DNA from: an uncultured Actinomyces sp.
GTDB taxonomy: Bacteria > Actinomycetota > Actinomycetes > Actinomycetales > Actinomycetaceae
Direction of reading: 5' to 3'
Assembly: GCA_900556405.1 (NCBI GenBank)
Contig: USPB01000044.1
Location: 1 to 11,689, forward strand
DNA: 11,689 nt
Shown here: one piece after another, positions 1 through 8,109 of the stretch
Position numbering within the stretch: position 1 is the stretch's first letter
Layout: every line of letters starts with the position of its first letter
Translations under genes and position numbers: made by a program
Notes under the pieces: model-generated
Database searches by the model: none
Seen by the model: only the letters and a program-made list of their open reading frames with translations
What the model was told of the DNA's origin: nothing

Positions 1-1720
1 CGTCCAAGGTGCCCATGATGAGGATCGCGCGCTCGACCTGCTCGGTGACCGAACGACCCACGCCCTCGCGGACCTGCCGCAGGCGCTCGCCGAGGAGCCG
101 CACGCGGCGCACGGCCTCCTCGCTGATCGCGGGCCGCCCCTCGGCCGCCCACCCCGGCTCCGGCGGAGAATCCACCGCATCCAGCAGGACCGCCTGGTGT
201 GGGTTCGTCCCCTCCGCACGTGCAAGGACACGCGACCAATCGCCCAGTGCCATCAGGTCGGTGGCGCCCAGATCGATACCCGCCAGCAGGCGCGCCAGCC
301 ACGGGGACGCCTCGACGTCGTAGGCGAGCTCCAGCGCGGCGCGCACGTCCTGCACGGCGGGCTGATCGAGCAGGCCCCCGAGTCCCACGATTTCCGTCGG
401 GATTCCCGCGTCACGCAGGGCCGCGTCCACGTACGCAAAATCCTTGCGTCGCCTGCACAGCACTGCAACCGTGCGCCGCCTGCCGCCCTCGCTCGCCTGC
501 GCGCGCACGCTGCGGACGAAGTCGACGACTGTTCCCAGCGCGGCCTCGTAGTCGGGGGCGTACGCAACGTCGACGCGACCGGGTCCGGCCCCGTCTCGCG
601 TGACCAGGACGGGCGACTGCGCCTTGAGGTGTGCTTTCCCCTCCTGGTACGCGGCGACCTCGCGCAGGGGCGCGGCCACGCGATTCGCTGCGTCCAAGAT
701 CGCTTGATCGTTACGCCAGGCCGTGGACAGGGTGAGCGTCTGGCTCTCCTGCGCCTCCCCCGTCTGGAATCGATCCAGGAAAGACTCCAGGGACGAGGCC
801 GAGGCCCCCCTCCACCCGTAAATGGCCTGATTCGGGTCGCCCACCGCTGTCACCGCGTGATCGCCGAACAGCATGGACAGCAGGTCCATCTGAATGACGG
901 AGGTGTCCTGGAACTCGTCGAGGAGGACCGCGCGGAACTCCTCGCGCAGAGACTCGCGAACCGCCGGTGCCTCGCGCACGATGCGCGTGGCCAGAACGAG
1001 TTGGTCGGAAAAGTCCAGGACGCCCATGTCCCGTTTACGCTGCTGGTAGGCCTCGATGGGGTCGAGGAAGGCGATGCGACGACGGTTCGCGCGCAGCAGG
1101 CGCCGCGCGTCGTCGTTGGTCTGGCCCACCTGTTCGAGCTCGCGCCCAAAATCGACGAGGGCCTCGCGGGCGCTCTCCACCGTGTACCCGTGCTCGGCGA
1201 TCTCTCCGGCCAGGTGCAGGATCTGGCCGACTGCTCCCAGCGGCGTGAGATCCTCGTCCAGGTCGGTGGGCCAGGCCTCGACGATCTGAAGCATCAGGTC
1301 GAGGGCCCCGGCCTCGGAGAGCATCGAGAAATCCGGGTCGATGCCGATGCGCATCCCGTGCTCGGACACGATGCGTTCGGCGAACGAGTTGTAGGTGAGG
1401 GAGACCGGGTCCTCGTCGAGGCGCTCGCGCAGCCGGGGCATCTCGCGCGAGAGCAGCCGGATGCGTTCGCGCAGGCGCTCCCCCAGCTCTCCCGCAGCCT
1501 TGCGCGTGAAAGTGAGGCCGAGGATCGACGACGGACTCAAGTCGGGGTGATTGGCCAGGAGCCACAGCACGCGCATCGACATGGTCTCGGTCTTACCCGA
1601 TCCGGCGCCCGCCACGACGAGGAGCGGGCGGCGCGGGGCCTCGATGACGCGCACCTGCTCGGGCGTCGGCGTCTTCGTCGCGTCGACGATCGCCTGAATC
1701 TGTAGAGCGCTCAGGGGCAT
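1..1720 (-). CDS. adnB: AdnB-type UvrD-like helicase-nuclease subunit (3' end outside window)
   Basis: This is a superfamily 1A helicase, read from ATG at 1720 and open for 573 codons to the window edge. Visible motor motifs are an intact Walker A AGAGSGKT at residues 37-44, motif Ia LTFTRKAAGEL at about 69-79, Walker B LLDEFQDTS at 266-274, motif III AVGDPNQAIYGWRGAS from 292, and a motif IV-like LSTAWRND. The order fits UvrD/PcrA helicases. Its position just after adnA identifies it as AdnB, the active lead motor of the actinobacterial AdnAB double-strand-break resection complex, which acts on DNA ends in the cytoplasm. The RecB-type nuclease domain expected in the C-terminal half lies beyond base 1, so I cannot check it. 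AAAGGA (complement of 1728-1733) is a good ribosome site 7 bases before the start. The gap to adnA is only 19 bases, so the two are almost certainly co-transcribed. Plain UvrD/PcrA is the alternative, made unlikely by the context. Confidence 0.88.
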   Translation of the reverse strand, partial: MPLSALQIQAIVDATKTPTPEQVRVIEAPRRPLLVVAGAGSGKTETMSMRVLWLLANHPDLSPSSILGLTFTRKAAGELGERLRERIRLLSREMPRLRERLDEDPVSLTYNSFAERIVSEHGMRIGIDPDFSMLSEAGALDLMLQIVEAWPTDLDEDLTPLGAVGQILHLAGEIAEHGYTVESAREALVDFGRELEQVGQTNDDARRLLRANRRRIAFLDPIEAYQQRKRDMGVLDFSDQLVLATRIVREAPAVRESLREEFRAVLLDEFQDTSVIQMDLLSMLFGDHAVTAVGDPNQAIYGWRGASASSLESFLDRFQTGEAQESQTLTLSTAWRNDQAILDAANRVAAPLREVAAYQEGKAHLKAQSPVLVTRDGAGPGRVDVAYAPDYEAALGTVVDFVRSVRAQASEGGRRRTVAVLCRRRKDFAYVDAALRDAGIPTEIVGLGGLLDQPAVQDVRAALELAYDVEASPWLARLLAGIDLGATDLMALGDWSRVLARAEGTNPHQAVLLDAVDSPPEPGWAAEGRPAISEEAVRRVRLLGERLRQVREGVGRSVTEQVERAILIMGTLD

Positions 1721-1727
1721 TGCGCTG

Positions 1728-1733
1728 TCCTTT
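1728..1733 (-). promoter_or_regulatory. Ribosome binding site of adnB
   Basis: AAAGGA on the minus strand lies 7 bases before the adnB ATG, inside the 19-base adnA-adnB gap. It supports the 1720 start. No promoter-like sequence fits in so short a gap, so adnB should depend on transcription from upstream of adnA. Confidence 0.7.
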
Positions 1734-1739
1734 CCCACG

Positions 1740-4700
1740 TCACTCCACCACCTTGCGGCCGCGCTCGCGCGCCGGGCACAGCCGGTCGAAGGAACAGTAC
1801 CTGCAGGCCTCCTGCGAGGGCCTCGCGTCGAAGTATGGGCCACGGGCACTGAGGGCCACCTCGCGCACCCACTCGCGCCACCGCTCCAGATCCTCACCCT
1901 CGAGCGCAGGCTGATCGAAAATCTGCGGCTTGGAACCGCCCAGCAGGGCGATGCGCGCCCCAGCGACCTTCTCGCCTGAGGCGAGGAGGGCCATCTGGTA
2001 GGCGGCCAGCTGCGGGTTCTCCCGAACGTTGGCCTTCGTGTAGCCGCTCTTGCCGGTCTTCAGGTCGGTCACGCGAACGCCCTCATCGACGTGCTCGAGT
2101 CGGTCCATCCGCCCTCGGATCGTCACGCCCTCGACCTCGGCCGACACCGTCTGTTCGACCGTGACCTCACCGGGGACGCCGACGACATAGGACGCCAGGT
2201 TGTTCACGATGTCGCGCGCGTGGCGGTCGGCGACACGCCCCGCCCACGTGTCCAGGTTGTAGCCCAGCTCCTCAATGCGCGCCTCGAGCGCCTCGGTCAG
2301 CTCCTCGGGGGTGCCGTGCGGGTGTTCCTCGGCCACGGCGTGGACGAGGGTGCCCAGGCTGGCGGCGGCGTTCGACGGGGCGTCGGCTCCGATCGTGGTG
2401 AGGAACCAGCGCAGCGGGCACGCCAGCGCACGTTCGAATTGCGAGGGTGACAGGACAATCTCTCCGCGGTAGTCCTGCGCGCTCGTGGGGGTGCCGCCCG
2501 CGCCCAGCCACCGATGCGGCTGCGCAGACGCAATCCCCTCGCGCGCCATGAGGGCCAGGAGGGTGGCGGCCAGCTGCGCATCAGCCGGCTCATCGGGGTT
2601 GGCGGCACGCGCCCGCAGGTCCGCGATGTGCCCGGACAGGGACAGAGGCGCCTCCACCGTATCCACCGGCACGATGTCGTTCTCGCGGGGCGTGCCCGCC
2701 AGGCGCGCCACCAGGTCGAAAAACACCGAGGGGGCCGCGTCCTCCGAGCGCACCGCGCCGACGTGCACGATACTGCGCGAGCGCGTCACAGCCGCGACGA
2801 AGAGGCGATACTCGTCGTCCAGCACCGCGCGCCGGGCGGCCCTGGTCGAATCGATGAGTTCCTCGCGCCCATCTTCACCCACGGCAACGCGACCCGCACC
2901 CGCGTCCGCGAGCAGGTCGGCGCGCAGGATCCGGTCACGCAGGCGCAGATTCGGCCAGGCCCCGTCCTGCAGGCCAGCGAGGACGACGACCTGCCAGTGG
3001 CGACCCATCGCCTGCGCGGGGGTAAGGACCTCGACGCCACCGGGGCGCACGCCCACGCGCGAAATCGTGTCGATCGGGACCGAGCCGGCCAGCAGCTCAG
3101 AGGCGAAGTGTACGGCGGAGCCTGCGGGGTTGCGCTGCTCCCACACGTCCGCGACGCGTAGGAGAGCCACGACAGCGTCCAGCTGATCGTCGTACCAGCC
3201 CGACGACTCATCCGACGCGATGGCCCGCGAGCGCCACTCGCCAGCCACCCCGGACGCCTCCCAGAGGGACCACAGGCGTTCCTGGGGGCGAGCGCTGCCG
3301 CTGCACCCCAGCTCCCACAGGCGTACGGCGGTCTCGAGGGGGCGCGCGAGCATGGCGGCGGCTCGGGCGCGCTTACCGCCCGCCTGCTCGGCCTGCTCCA
3401 GGGCGGGCCTCCACGTCTGCGGGTCACTGACGAGGTCGGCAGCCGTCAGCGGGATCGGCGCGGCCTCGTCACCCGCTTCCTCGGCGGCCTGAGTGCGCGC
3501 GGCGTTCAGACGGCGCAGCAGACGGTGCACGGCGAGGGCGTCGGCACGCACGAGGGGCGAGGGCAGCAGGCGCTCGGCGAGCTCGCGGCGCGCGGCCGCC
3601 TCCGTGTCACTTAGTCCCGTCGGCATCGTCACCAGGTCCAGCAGCAGGCGCGTCGTCGGCTGGGTCGCGAAGTCGAAGGCACGGCTCGCTCCCGCGACGG
3701 GCACACCGCCGCGCGCCAGGTACCGGCTGGTTTCGGCGACCATCGAGGAGCTGCGCACGATGACGACCTGCTCCGAAAAATCGATGCCGTCGTGCAGGTG
3801 GTGGGCTCGCAGGGCGCGCGCGATGAGCGCACCCATCTGCGAGGGCGTGGCACCCAGATGCGTCACCAGGAGCCCCTGCGGCGCATCCTCCGAGACACCG
3901 GCCTCGCGCCGAGCGGGCGATCCCGACTGAGCGATGCGCGCACAGGCCTGGCGCGCCAACTCACGCACGGCACGAGACATGTCGTAGACCTGGCCAAGCT
4001 CAACAATCTCAACACCGAGGAGGGAAGCGAGCCTACGGTCCAAGTGCGGCTCACCACCGCGATAGCCGGCCACGGCCACGTCAGAATCAGAAAAAGCGAC
4101 GATCCGCGCGCCCGCGTCGCGGCACGCTTCCAGAAGCCTCAGCGTCGAAGGCGTGCAATCCTGCAGGTCATCAACGATCACCACGTCGGGCACCGGGCAG
4201 GGCGCCTGTACCCCGCGAGAGGGCGCATCCTGCTCCCACGCATCGATCAGCTCAGCCGCGAGCGCCTGGATACGCGACAGGTCCACACGCAGGGTGCGCG
4301 GGTACTCCGGGGAGTGCTCGGGCCCCTCCTCCAGCGCGGCAATGATCGCGCCCGCCCCCTGCCACTCCGGCCGACCAAACCTGGCCCCGGCCTCGGACAG
4401 GGCGGAGGCGTCCATCCCGGCCTCGCCCGCGCGAGCCACCAGGTTGCGCAGCTCCGCGCGGAAGGCTGGCATCCCGCGCATCTGCGGGCCAATATCCTCG
4501 GGCCACGGCGCCTCCACCGACTCCAGGGCCTCGGCAAGCATCTGATCCTGGGCCGCGCCCGTCACCAGCTCAACGCCCTCCAACGGCACGTCGCGCTGCG
4601 TGCGCCACGTTGCCACCACCTGATACGCGAAGGAGGCGGGAGTCCGCACCGGGCGAACCACGTCCGGGCCGAGCCCCTGGGCGCGCGGCGTCAGCACATC

Positions 4701-4925
4701 GGCACGCGTGCGATCGGGAGCCAGAATCAGGGCACTGCGCCCCCGGGAGGCCGCCTCCTCAAACACAGCCAGAGCACACGTCGAACGCCCCGACGACGGT
4801 GCGCCGCGTACAATCACGTCGCCCGAGCGCGCCGCCTCCACAACCGCGCGCTGGCGGACGTTCAGCTCCGGCAGACGCCACCAATCAGCGCCACGGCTGC
4901 GCAACCTGACCTGAATTTCGCTCAT
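1740..4925 (-). CDS. adnA: AdnA-type helicase-nuclease subunit with degenerate motor and RecB-like nuclease
   Basis: The 1061-residue protein has a UvrD-like N-terminal motor and a C-terminal PD-(D/E)XK RecB-family nuclease. The motor is degenerate. The Walker A equivalent is GAPSSGRST (41-49) with Arg47 where the lysine should be. Walker B reads VDDLQD (251-256), and motif III reads FSDSDVAVAGYRGG (278-291) without the usual DPxQ. The nuclease is complete: GTLVHAV (His862), GRMDRLE (Asp941), DLKTGK (Asp954, Lys956) and QLAAYQ (972-977). Cys836 plus Cys1041, Cys1044 and Cys1050 form the pattern expected for an AddB-like iron-sulfur cluster. With AdnB it should unwind and cut DNA ends ahead of recombination, AdnB supplying most of the drive. 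I chose the ATG at 4925 because homology to the helicase begins near residue 20. The open frame continues upstream to 5228, but that would run through the divergent DUF3107 gene. The ribosome site is weak. Confidence 0.9.
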   Translation of the reverse strand: MSEIQVRLRSRGADWWRLPELNVRQRAVVEAARSGDVIVRGAPSSGRSTCALAVFEEAASRGRSALILAPDRTRADVLTPRAQGLGPDVVRPVRTPASFAYQVVATWRTQRDVPLEGVELVTGAAQDQMLAEALESVEAPWPEDIGPQMRGMPAFRAELRNLVARAGEAGMDASALSEAGARFGRPEWQGAGAIIAALEEGPEHSPEYPRTLRVDLSRIQALAAELIDAWEQDAPSRGVQAPCPVPDVVIVDDLQDCTPSTLRLLEACRDAGARIVAFSDSDVAVAGYRGGEPHLDRRLASLLGVEIVELGQVYDMSRAVRELARQACARIAQSGSPARREAGVSEDAPQGLLVTHLGATPSQMGALIARALRAHHLHDGIDFSEQVVIVRSSSMVAETSRYLARGGVPVAGASRAFDFATQPTTRLLLDLVTMPTGLSDTEAAARRELAERLLPSPLVRADALAVHRLLRRLNAARTQAAEEAGDEAAPIPLTAADLVSDPQTWRPALEQAEQAGGKRARAAAMLARPLETAVRLWELGCSGSARPQERLWSLWEASGVAGEWRSRAIASDESSGWYDDQLDAVVALLRVADVWEQRNPAGSAVHFASELLAGSVPIDTISRVGVRPGGVEVLTPAQAMGRHWQVVVLAGLQDGAWPNLRLRDRILRADLLADAGAGRVAVGEDGREELIDSTRAARRAVLDDEYRLFVAAVTRSRSIVHVGAVRSEDAAPSVFFDLVARLAGTPRENDIVPVDTVEAPLSLSGHIADLRARAANPDEPADAQLAATLLALMAREGIASAQPHRWLGAGGTPTSAQDYRGEIVLSPSQFERALACPLRWFLTTIGADAPSNAAASLGTLVHAVAEEHPHGTPEELTEALEARIEELGYNLDTWAGRVADRHARDIVNNLASYVVGVPGEVTVEQTVSAEVEGVTIRGRMDRLEHVDEGVRVTDLKTGKSGYTKANVRENPQLAAYQMALLASGEKVAGARIALLGGSKPQIFDQPALEGEDLERWREWVREVALSARGPYFDARPSQEACRYCSFDRLCPARERGRKVVE

Positions 4926-5003
4926 AACGCAATACTCGCAGACCCCACCCACATCTGCGGCACATATGATGGGCGTGACGACATTTTCCAGCAAGGAGTC
5001 ATC
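4926..5003. promoter_or_regulatory. Divergent promoter region between adnA and the DUF3107 gene
   Basis: This 78-base gap must drive adnA leftwards and the DUF3107 gene rightwards. On the plus strand TATGAT at 4965-4970 is a good -10 hexamer, about 34 bases before the DUF3107 start. No convincing -35 hexamer lies 16-18 bases upstream of it. AAGGAG at 4993-4998 is a clear ribosome site 5 bases before the plus-strand ATG. I see no strong promoter for adnA here. Confidence 0.45.
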
Positions 5004-5231
5004 ATGGAGATCTTCATCGGCATCCGCGACAACACGCGTCAGCTCGGTCTCGACGTCGACATGACCGAAAGCGAGCTCATGGCCAAGGTTCACGAGGCCC
5101 TTGCCGCCACCAACGGCGTCCTCGACCTCACCGACACCAAGGGCCAGCGCACCCTCGTGCCCGCCCAGGCCCTCGCATACGTGCAGGTCGCCGCCAAGTC
5201 CGAGCGCCGCGTCGGCTTCGCGATTCACTGA
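5004..5231 (+). CDS. DUF3107 small conserved actinobacterial protein
   Basis: The gene encodes a 75-residue soluble protein starting MEIFIGIRDNTRQLGLD and ending in GFAIH. Length, the opening beta strand, the ESELMAKVHEAL helix and the final VGFAI strand match the DUF3107 family, whose mycobacterial member (Rv3208A, TB9.4, from memory) also lies near adnA and a DEAD-box helicase. Its biochemical function is not known to me, and nothing in the sequence suggests an enzyme or a membrane segment. AAGGAG ends 5 bases before the ATG and fixes the start. A TATGAT hexamer upstream may be its promoter. The gene is alone on its strand, divergent from adnA, and followed 12 bases later by a strong symmetrical hairpin, so it is probably monocistronic. 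Only the function is uncertain. Confidence 0.9.
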   Translation: MEIFIGIRDNTRQLGLDVDMTESELMAKVHEALAATNGVLDLTDTKGQRTLVPAQALAYVQVAAKSERRVGFAIH

Positions 5232-5243
5232 TCGCGCCCAGAC

Positions 5244-5302
5244 AGACGAGGCCGGGGAACCCGAGCGGTCGCGATACCGCCCGAGGAACCCCGGCCTCGT
5301 CT
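5244..5302. terminator. Large symmetrical hairpin, probable bidirectional terminator
   Basis: AGACGAGGCCGGGG (5244-5257) is perfectly complementary to CCCCGGCCTCGTCT (5289-5302). Inside it GCGGT and ACCGC form a second 5-bp stem around CGCGAT. It lies exactly between the convergent DUF3107 gene (ends 5231) and the ferritin-like gene (ends 5316), so it can stop transcription from both sides. There is no T-run on either side, which is common for terminators in high-GC actinobacteria. Confidence 0.8.
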
Positions 5303-5315
5303 ATACCCTGCGGCC

Positions 5316-5945
5316 TCAGGCCTTCAGGTGAATGTCTGTCATGCGCTCCCCGTGACGCTTGATCACGTACTCCGTGATCTCGTCGACGTTCTCCGGGGAG
5401 GCAGCCAGCGACGGGTAGGTGAACAGCGTCGCACGCACGAGACCAAGGGCCTCGCCTGCCACCCGGCGACCCCACAGGGACAGACGCGACGACAACTGCT
5501 CGTCTGCCTCGATCTGCGGACCCAGGTGCGCGCGCACCCAGTGCCCCTGCTCGAAGGGCCACACGTCCTCGATCCCCTCGAACAGGCCGTGCACCTGCGC
5601 GACGCGGATCAGCATGTCACCCAGCATGCCGCGGGTAATGAACGTCTTGACAGCCCGCTCCGCGAACGTCGTCGGACGCGTGCGCGCATCCAGGTCGTCG
5701 TACGCGCCCGAGAACGCATCACCAGCCGCCAGCAAGTCAAAGCCGCGGTGTTCACTCCACACCTCCAGCTGCTGGTAGAGCTTGAAGCAACGCGCCGCCA
5801 TGCGCGCATGCTCCACGTGAGCCTCGAACGTGGGAGCCTGCTCGCCGTCCTTCGCCAGGCGCGTCATAAACGCGAGCGACGAATAGGCGAGAATACCAAG
5901 GACTTCGGCGTCGTCGGCGGGGACGGAATCAAACTCGTGTGCCAT
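5316..5945 (-). CDS. Ferritin-like fold protein, MiaE_2 type
   Basis: The predicted protein has 209 residues and is soluble and largely helical. The first helix carries DAEVLGILAYSSLAFMTRLAKDGEQAP. The next has EAHVEHARMAARCFKLYQQLEVW, with Glu and His spaced as in di-iron ferritin-like bundles. A later helix is RGMLGDMLIRVAQVHGLFEG. I recognise this as the actinobacterial ferritin-like family named after the tRNA hydroxylase MiaE (Rv3210c-like, from memory). Whether it binds iron or modifies tRNA is not shown by the sequence. The ATG at 5945 is the first start at which family similarity begins. GGAG lies only 2 bases before it, so initiation may be weak or leader-dependent. The frame stays open upstream to 6575, but that part is antisense to the helicase gene. 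The gene is divergent from the DEAD-box helicase and convergent with DUF3107, an arrangement conserved across actinobacteria. Confidence 0.82.
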   Translation of the reverse strand: MAHEFDSVPADDAEVLGILAYSSLAFMTRLAKDGEQAPTFEAHVEHARMAARCFKLYQQLEVWSEHRGFDLLAAGDAFSGAYDDLDARTRPTTFAERAVKTFITRGMLGDMLIRVAQVHGLFEGIEDVWPFEQGHWVRAHLGPQIEADEQLSSRLSLWGRRVAGEALGLVRATLFTYPSLAASPENVDEITEYVIKRHGERMTDIHLKA

Positions 5946-6198
5946 GGCTCCAGCATAGTGCCTGACAAGCCGCGCGGCCCGCCCTTGGGACCCTGTTCTT
6001 CCCAATTTGCGACAGTCCCTGTGACCAGCCCCTCCCCCGCGAACTGCTCCCACACGATTACACTGAAAGACGACCACCGGACGACCGGTCGCATTTTTGA
6101 ATAAGTAACACGTACGCGCGGACGAGAATACCCGCGCCAGATAATGCGCGATCGGCACCGACCCCAACCCCGGAATAGCCCGGGAGACAAGGTAGATC
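5946..6198. promoter_or_regulatory. Divergent intergenic region with hairpins and candidate promoters
   Basis: These 253 bases separate two divergent genes. On the minus strand TGTAAT (complement of 6057-6062) is a candidate -10 for the ferritin-like gene, giving a leader of about 100 bases. Within that leader CTGT (5993), ACAG (6012) and CTGT (6019) are alternative pairing partners, and the first hairpin is extended by GGGA/TCCC (5987-5990, 6016-6019). At 6071-6098 a short GC stem including CGACCGGTCG (6082-6091) precedes five T residues. On the plus strand AGATAAT at 6139-6145 is a weak -10 candidate for the helicase. AAGG at 6189-6192 is its ribosome site. All promoter calls here are by eye and lack good -35 boxes. 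Confidence 0.35.
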
Positions 6199-7944
6199 GT
6201 GACCAACACGAGCACTGAGGCAACCGTGCCCACCCCCGACGTCGACGCCACCGAAAAGGCCACCCCGGCCTCGTCCGTCGAATACTCCGCAGGCGTCGTC
6301 CGCCTCGGCAATATCAAGCCCGCAGCCCCCGAGGTCGAAGAGGCCACCCCGGACATCACCGGCAAGGGCGAGGACCTCGACAAGAAGTCCTTCGCGGACT
6401 TCGGCGTCACCGACCCCATCGTCGATGCCCTCGAAGACAAGGGCATCACGCACCCCTTCCCGATCCAGGCCCTGACCCTCGGCCCCGCGCTGGACCGCCA
6501 CGACATCATCGGCCAGGCCAAGACCGGCACGGGCAAGACCCTCGGCTTCGGCATCCCCGTCCTCGAGGACGTCATCGCACCCGACGAAGAAGGCTACGAG
6601 GACCTGCTCAACCCCAACCAGCCGCAGGCGCTCATCATCCTGCCGACCCGCGAGCTCACCAAGCAGGTCGCCCAGGACCTGCGCGAGGCCGCCAAGTACC
6701 TGTCGACCCGTATCGTCGAAATCTACGGCGGCGTCGCCTTCGAGCCGCAGATCGAAGCTCTCCAGCGCGGCGCAGACATCGTCGTGGGCACGCCCGGCCG
6801 CCTCATCGACCTGCTGCGCAAGGGCCACCTGCACCTGTCCGGCGTCGAAACCGTCGTCCTCGACGAGGCCGACGAGATGCTCGACCTGGGCTTCCTGCCC
6901 GACGTCGAGACGCTGCTCAGCCGTGTCCCCGAGAACCGCCACACCATGCTGTTCTCCGCGACCATGCCCGGCCCCGTCGTGGCCCTCGCCCGCCGCTTCA
7001 TGGTCCAGCCGACCCACATCCGCGCGCAGGATCCCGACGACCAGAACCAGACCGTCAACACGGTCAAGCAGGTCATCTACCGTGTTCACGCCATGAACAA
7101 GGTGGAGGTCGTCTCCCGCATCCTCCAGGCCGAGGGGCGCGGACGCACCGTCATCTTCTGCCGCACCAAGCGCACCGCCGCCCGCCTGGGCGAGGACCTG
7201 ACCGCCCGCGGCTTCGCGGTCGGCGCGCTGCACGGCGACCTCGGTCAGGGCGCCCGCGAGCAGGCTCTGCGCGCGTTCCGTAACGGCAAGGTCGACGTCC
7301 TGGTCGCCACCGACGTCGCCGCGCGAGGCATCGACGTCGACGACGTCACGCACGTCATCAACTACCAGTGCCCCGAAGACGAGAAGATCTACATCCACCG
7401 CATCGGCCGCACGGGCCGCGCCGGGCACTCTGGTACGGCCGTCACCTTCGTCGACTGGGACGATACGCCGCGCTGGTCGCTGATCTCCAAGGCCCTGGGA
7501 CTGGGCGTGCCGGATCCGCTCGAGACCTACCACACCTCCCCCCACCTGTTCACCGACCTGGACATCCCGGAGGGCACGACCGGTCGCCTGCCGCGCGCCA
7601 AGCGCACGCGCGCGGGCCTGGACGCCGAGGTCCTCGAGGACCTGGGCGGTTCGTCTCCTCGCCGCGAGGGCCGAGGCCGTGGCTCGCGCGGCGGGTCCCA
7701 AGGCGCCTCTCGGGGTGGCCGCGGGCGTTCGGCGCGTTCGGGCGGCACTTCGGATTCAGCGCGCGGCTCTCGGTCGCGCGGGTCCCAGGACGGGGATCGC
7801 ACGCTGAACGCCGGTAAGGGGGGTCGATCGGATCGCGGTACGCGTGGCCGTGGCCGCGGCGAGCACTCGCAGCATGCGGGTGAGGCGTCTGAGGGCGCGC
7901 CCCGCGCCCGCAAGCGCATCCGCCGCCGCAAGGGCGCCGAGTGA
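6199..7944 (+). CDS. DEAD-box ATP-dependent RNA helicase with Arg/Gly-rich tail
   Basis: The 581-residue protein carries every DEAD-box motif. These are the Q motif GITHPFPIQ (82-90), motif I AKTGTGKT (107-114), Ia PTREL (149-153), Ib TPGRL (198-202), II DEAD (222-225), III SAT (253-255), IV VIFCRTK (318-324), V ARGIDVDD (375-382) and VI HRIGRTGRA (400-408). The core is preceded by an acidic, Ala/Pro-rich extension of about 60 residues. It is followed from about 485 by a low-complexity Arg/Gly/Ser tail ending in a basic cluster RARKRIRRRKGAE, a typical nonspecific RNA-binding region. The likely role is ATP-driven RNA remodelling in ribosome assembly or mRNA decay. The mycobacterial neighbour-equivalent is annotated rhlE (from memory), but the subfamily cannot be fixed here. 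The start is GTG at 6199, with AAGG 6 bases upstream and no in-frame ATG nearby. A strong terminator follows, so it is a single-gene unit. Confidence 0.95.
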   Translation: MTNTSTEATVPTPDVDATEKATPASSVEYSAGVVRLGNIKPAAPEVEEATPDITGKGEDLDKKSFADFGVTDPIVDALEDKGITHPFPIQALTLGPALDRHDIIGQAKTGTGKTLGFGIPVLEDVIAPDEEGYEDLLNPNQPQALIILPTRELTKQVAQDLREAAKYLSTRIVEIYGGVAFEPQIEALQRGADIVVGTPGRLIDLLRKGHLHLSGVETVVLDEADEMLDLGFLPDVETLLSRVPENRHTMLFSATMPGPVVALARRFMVQPTHIRAQDPDDQNQTVNTVKQVIYRVHAMNKVEVVSRILQAEGRGRTVIFCRTKRTAARLGEDLTARGFAVGALHGDLGQGAREQALRAFRNGKVDVLVATDVAARGIDVDDVTHVINYQCPEDEKIYIHRIGRTGRAGHSGTAVTFVDWDDTPRWSLISKALGLGVPDPLETYHTSPHLFTDLDIPEGTTGRLPRAKRTRAGLDAEVLEDLGGSSPRREGRGRGSRGGSQGASRGGRGRSARSGGTSDSARGSRSRGSQDGDRTLNAGKGGRSDRGTRGRGRGEHSQHAGEASEGAPRARKRIRRRKGAE

Positions 7945-7974
7945 GGCTGTCAGCGTCGCACTGATACGACATGA

Positions 7975-8025
7975 GGAGGGGTCCGAGCCGAAAGGCTTGG
8001 GCCCTCCCCTGTTGTTTATTGTTCT
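7975..8025 (+). terminator. Rho-independent terminator of the DEAD-box helicase gene
   Basis: Bases 7978-7989 pair with 7994-8005 in a 12-bp stem (three G-T pairs) closed by a GAAA tetraloop. Two further G-C pairs lie beyond one mismatch. The T-rich stretch TGTTGTTTATTGTT follows from 8010. It lies about 30 bases after the helicase stop codon. Confidence 0.88.
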
Positions 8026-8065
8026 CCGGCGCATCCCTGCTGTGGCGTTGACGCACGTAGCTCCG

Positions 8066-8090
8066 GCTCACGCACACGGGTGCGGTGAGC
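8066..8090. other. GC-rich hairpin in the intergenic region
   Basis: GCTCACGCAC (8066-8075) pairs with GTGC and GTGAGC (8080-8083 and 8085-8090) around the loop ACGG, with one bulged G at 8084. It lies between the helicase terminator and the first repeat cluster. It could be a second terminator or the edge of the repeat element. It has no T-run. Confidence 0.4.
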
Positions 8091-8109
8091 TCTGGACTCC
8101 TTACTCACT

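Noticed and set aside
197..1705. A 502-residue plus-strand open frame antisense to adnB
   Set aside because: It shares the codon register of adnB, where high-GC codons leave the complementary strand without stops. Its translation has no recognisable domain, while the minus strand carries every helicase motif.
4926..5228. Extension of adnA upstream to an ATG near 5228
   Set aside because: It would overlap the whole DUF3107 gene on the other strand, and helicase similarity begins only after the 4925 start.
5946..6575. Extension of the ferritin-like gene to 6575
   Set aside because: The added part is antisense to the DEAD-box helicase and has no family similarity.
6058..7701. A 547-residue minus-strand open frame antisense to the DEAD-box gene
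   Set aside because: The translation is an Asp/Val/Gly-rich shadow typical of high-GC antisense. The plus strand has complete DEAD-box motifs.
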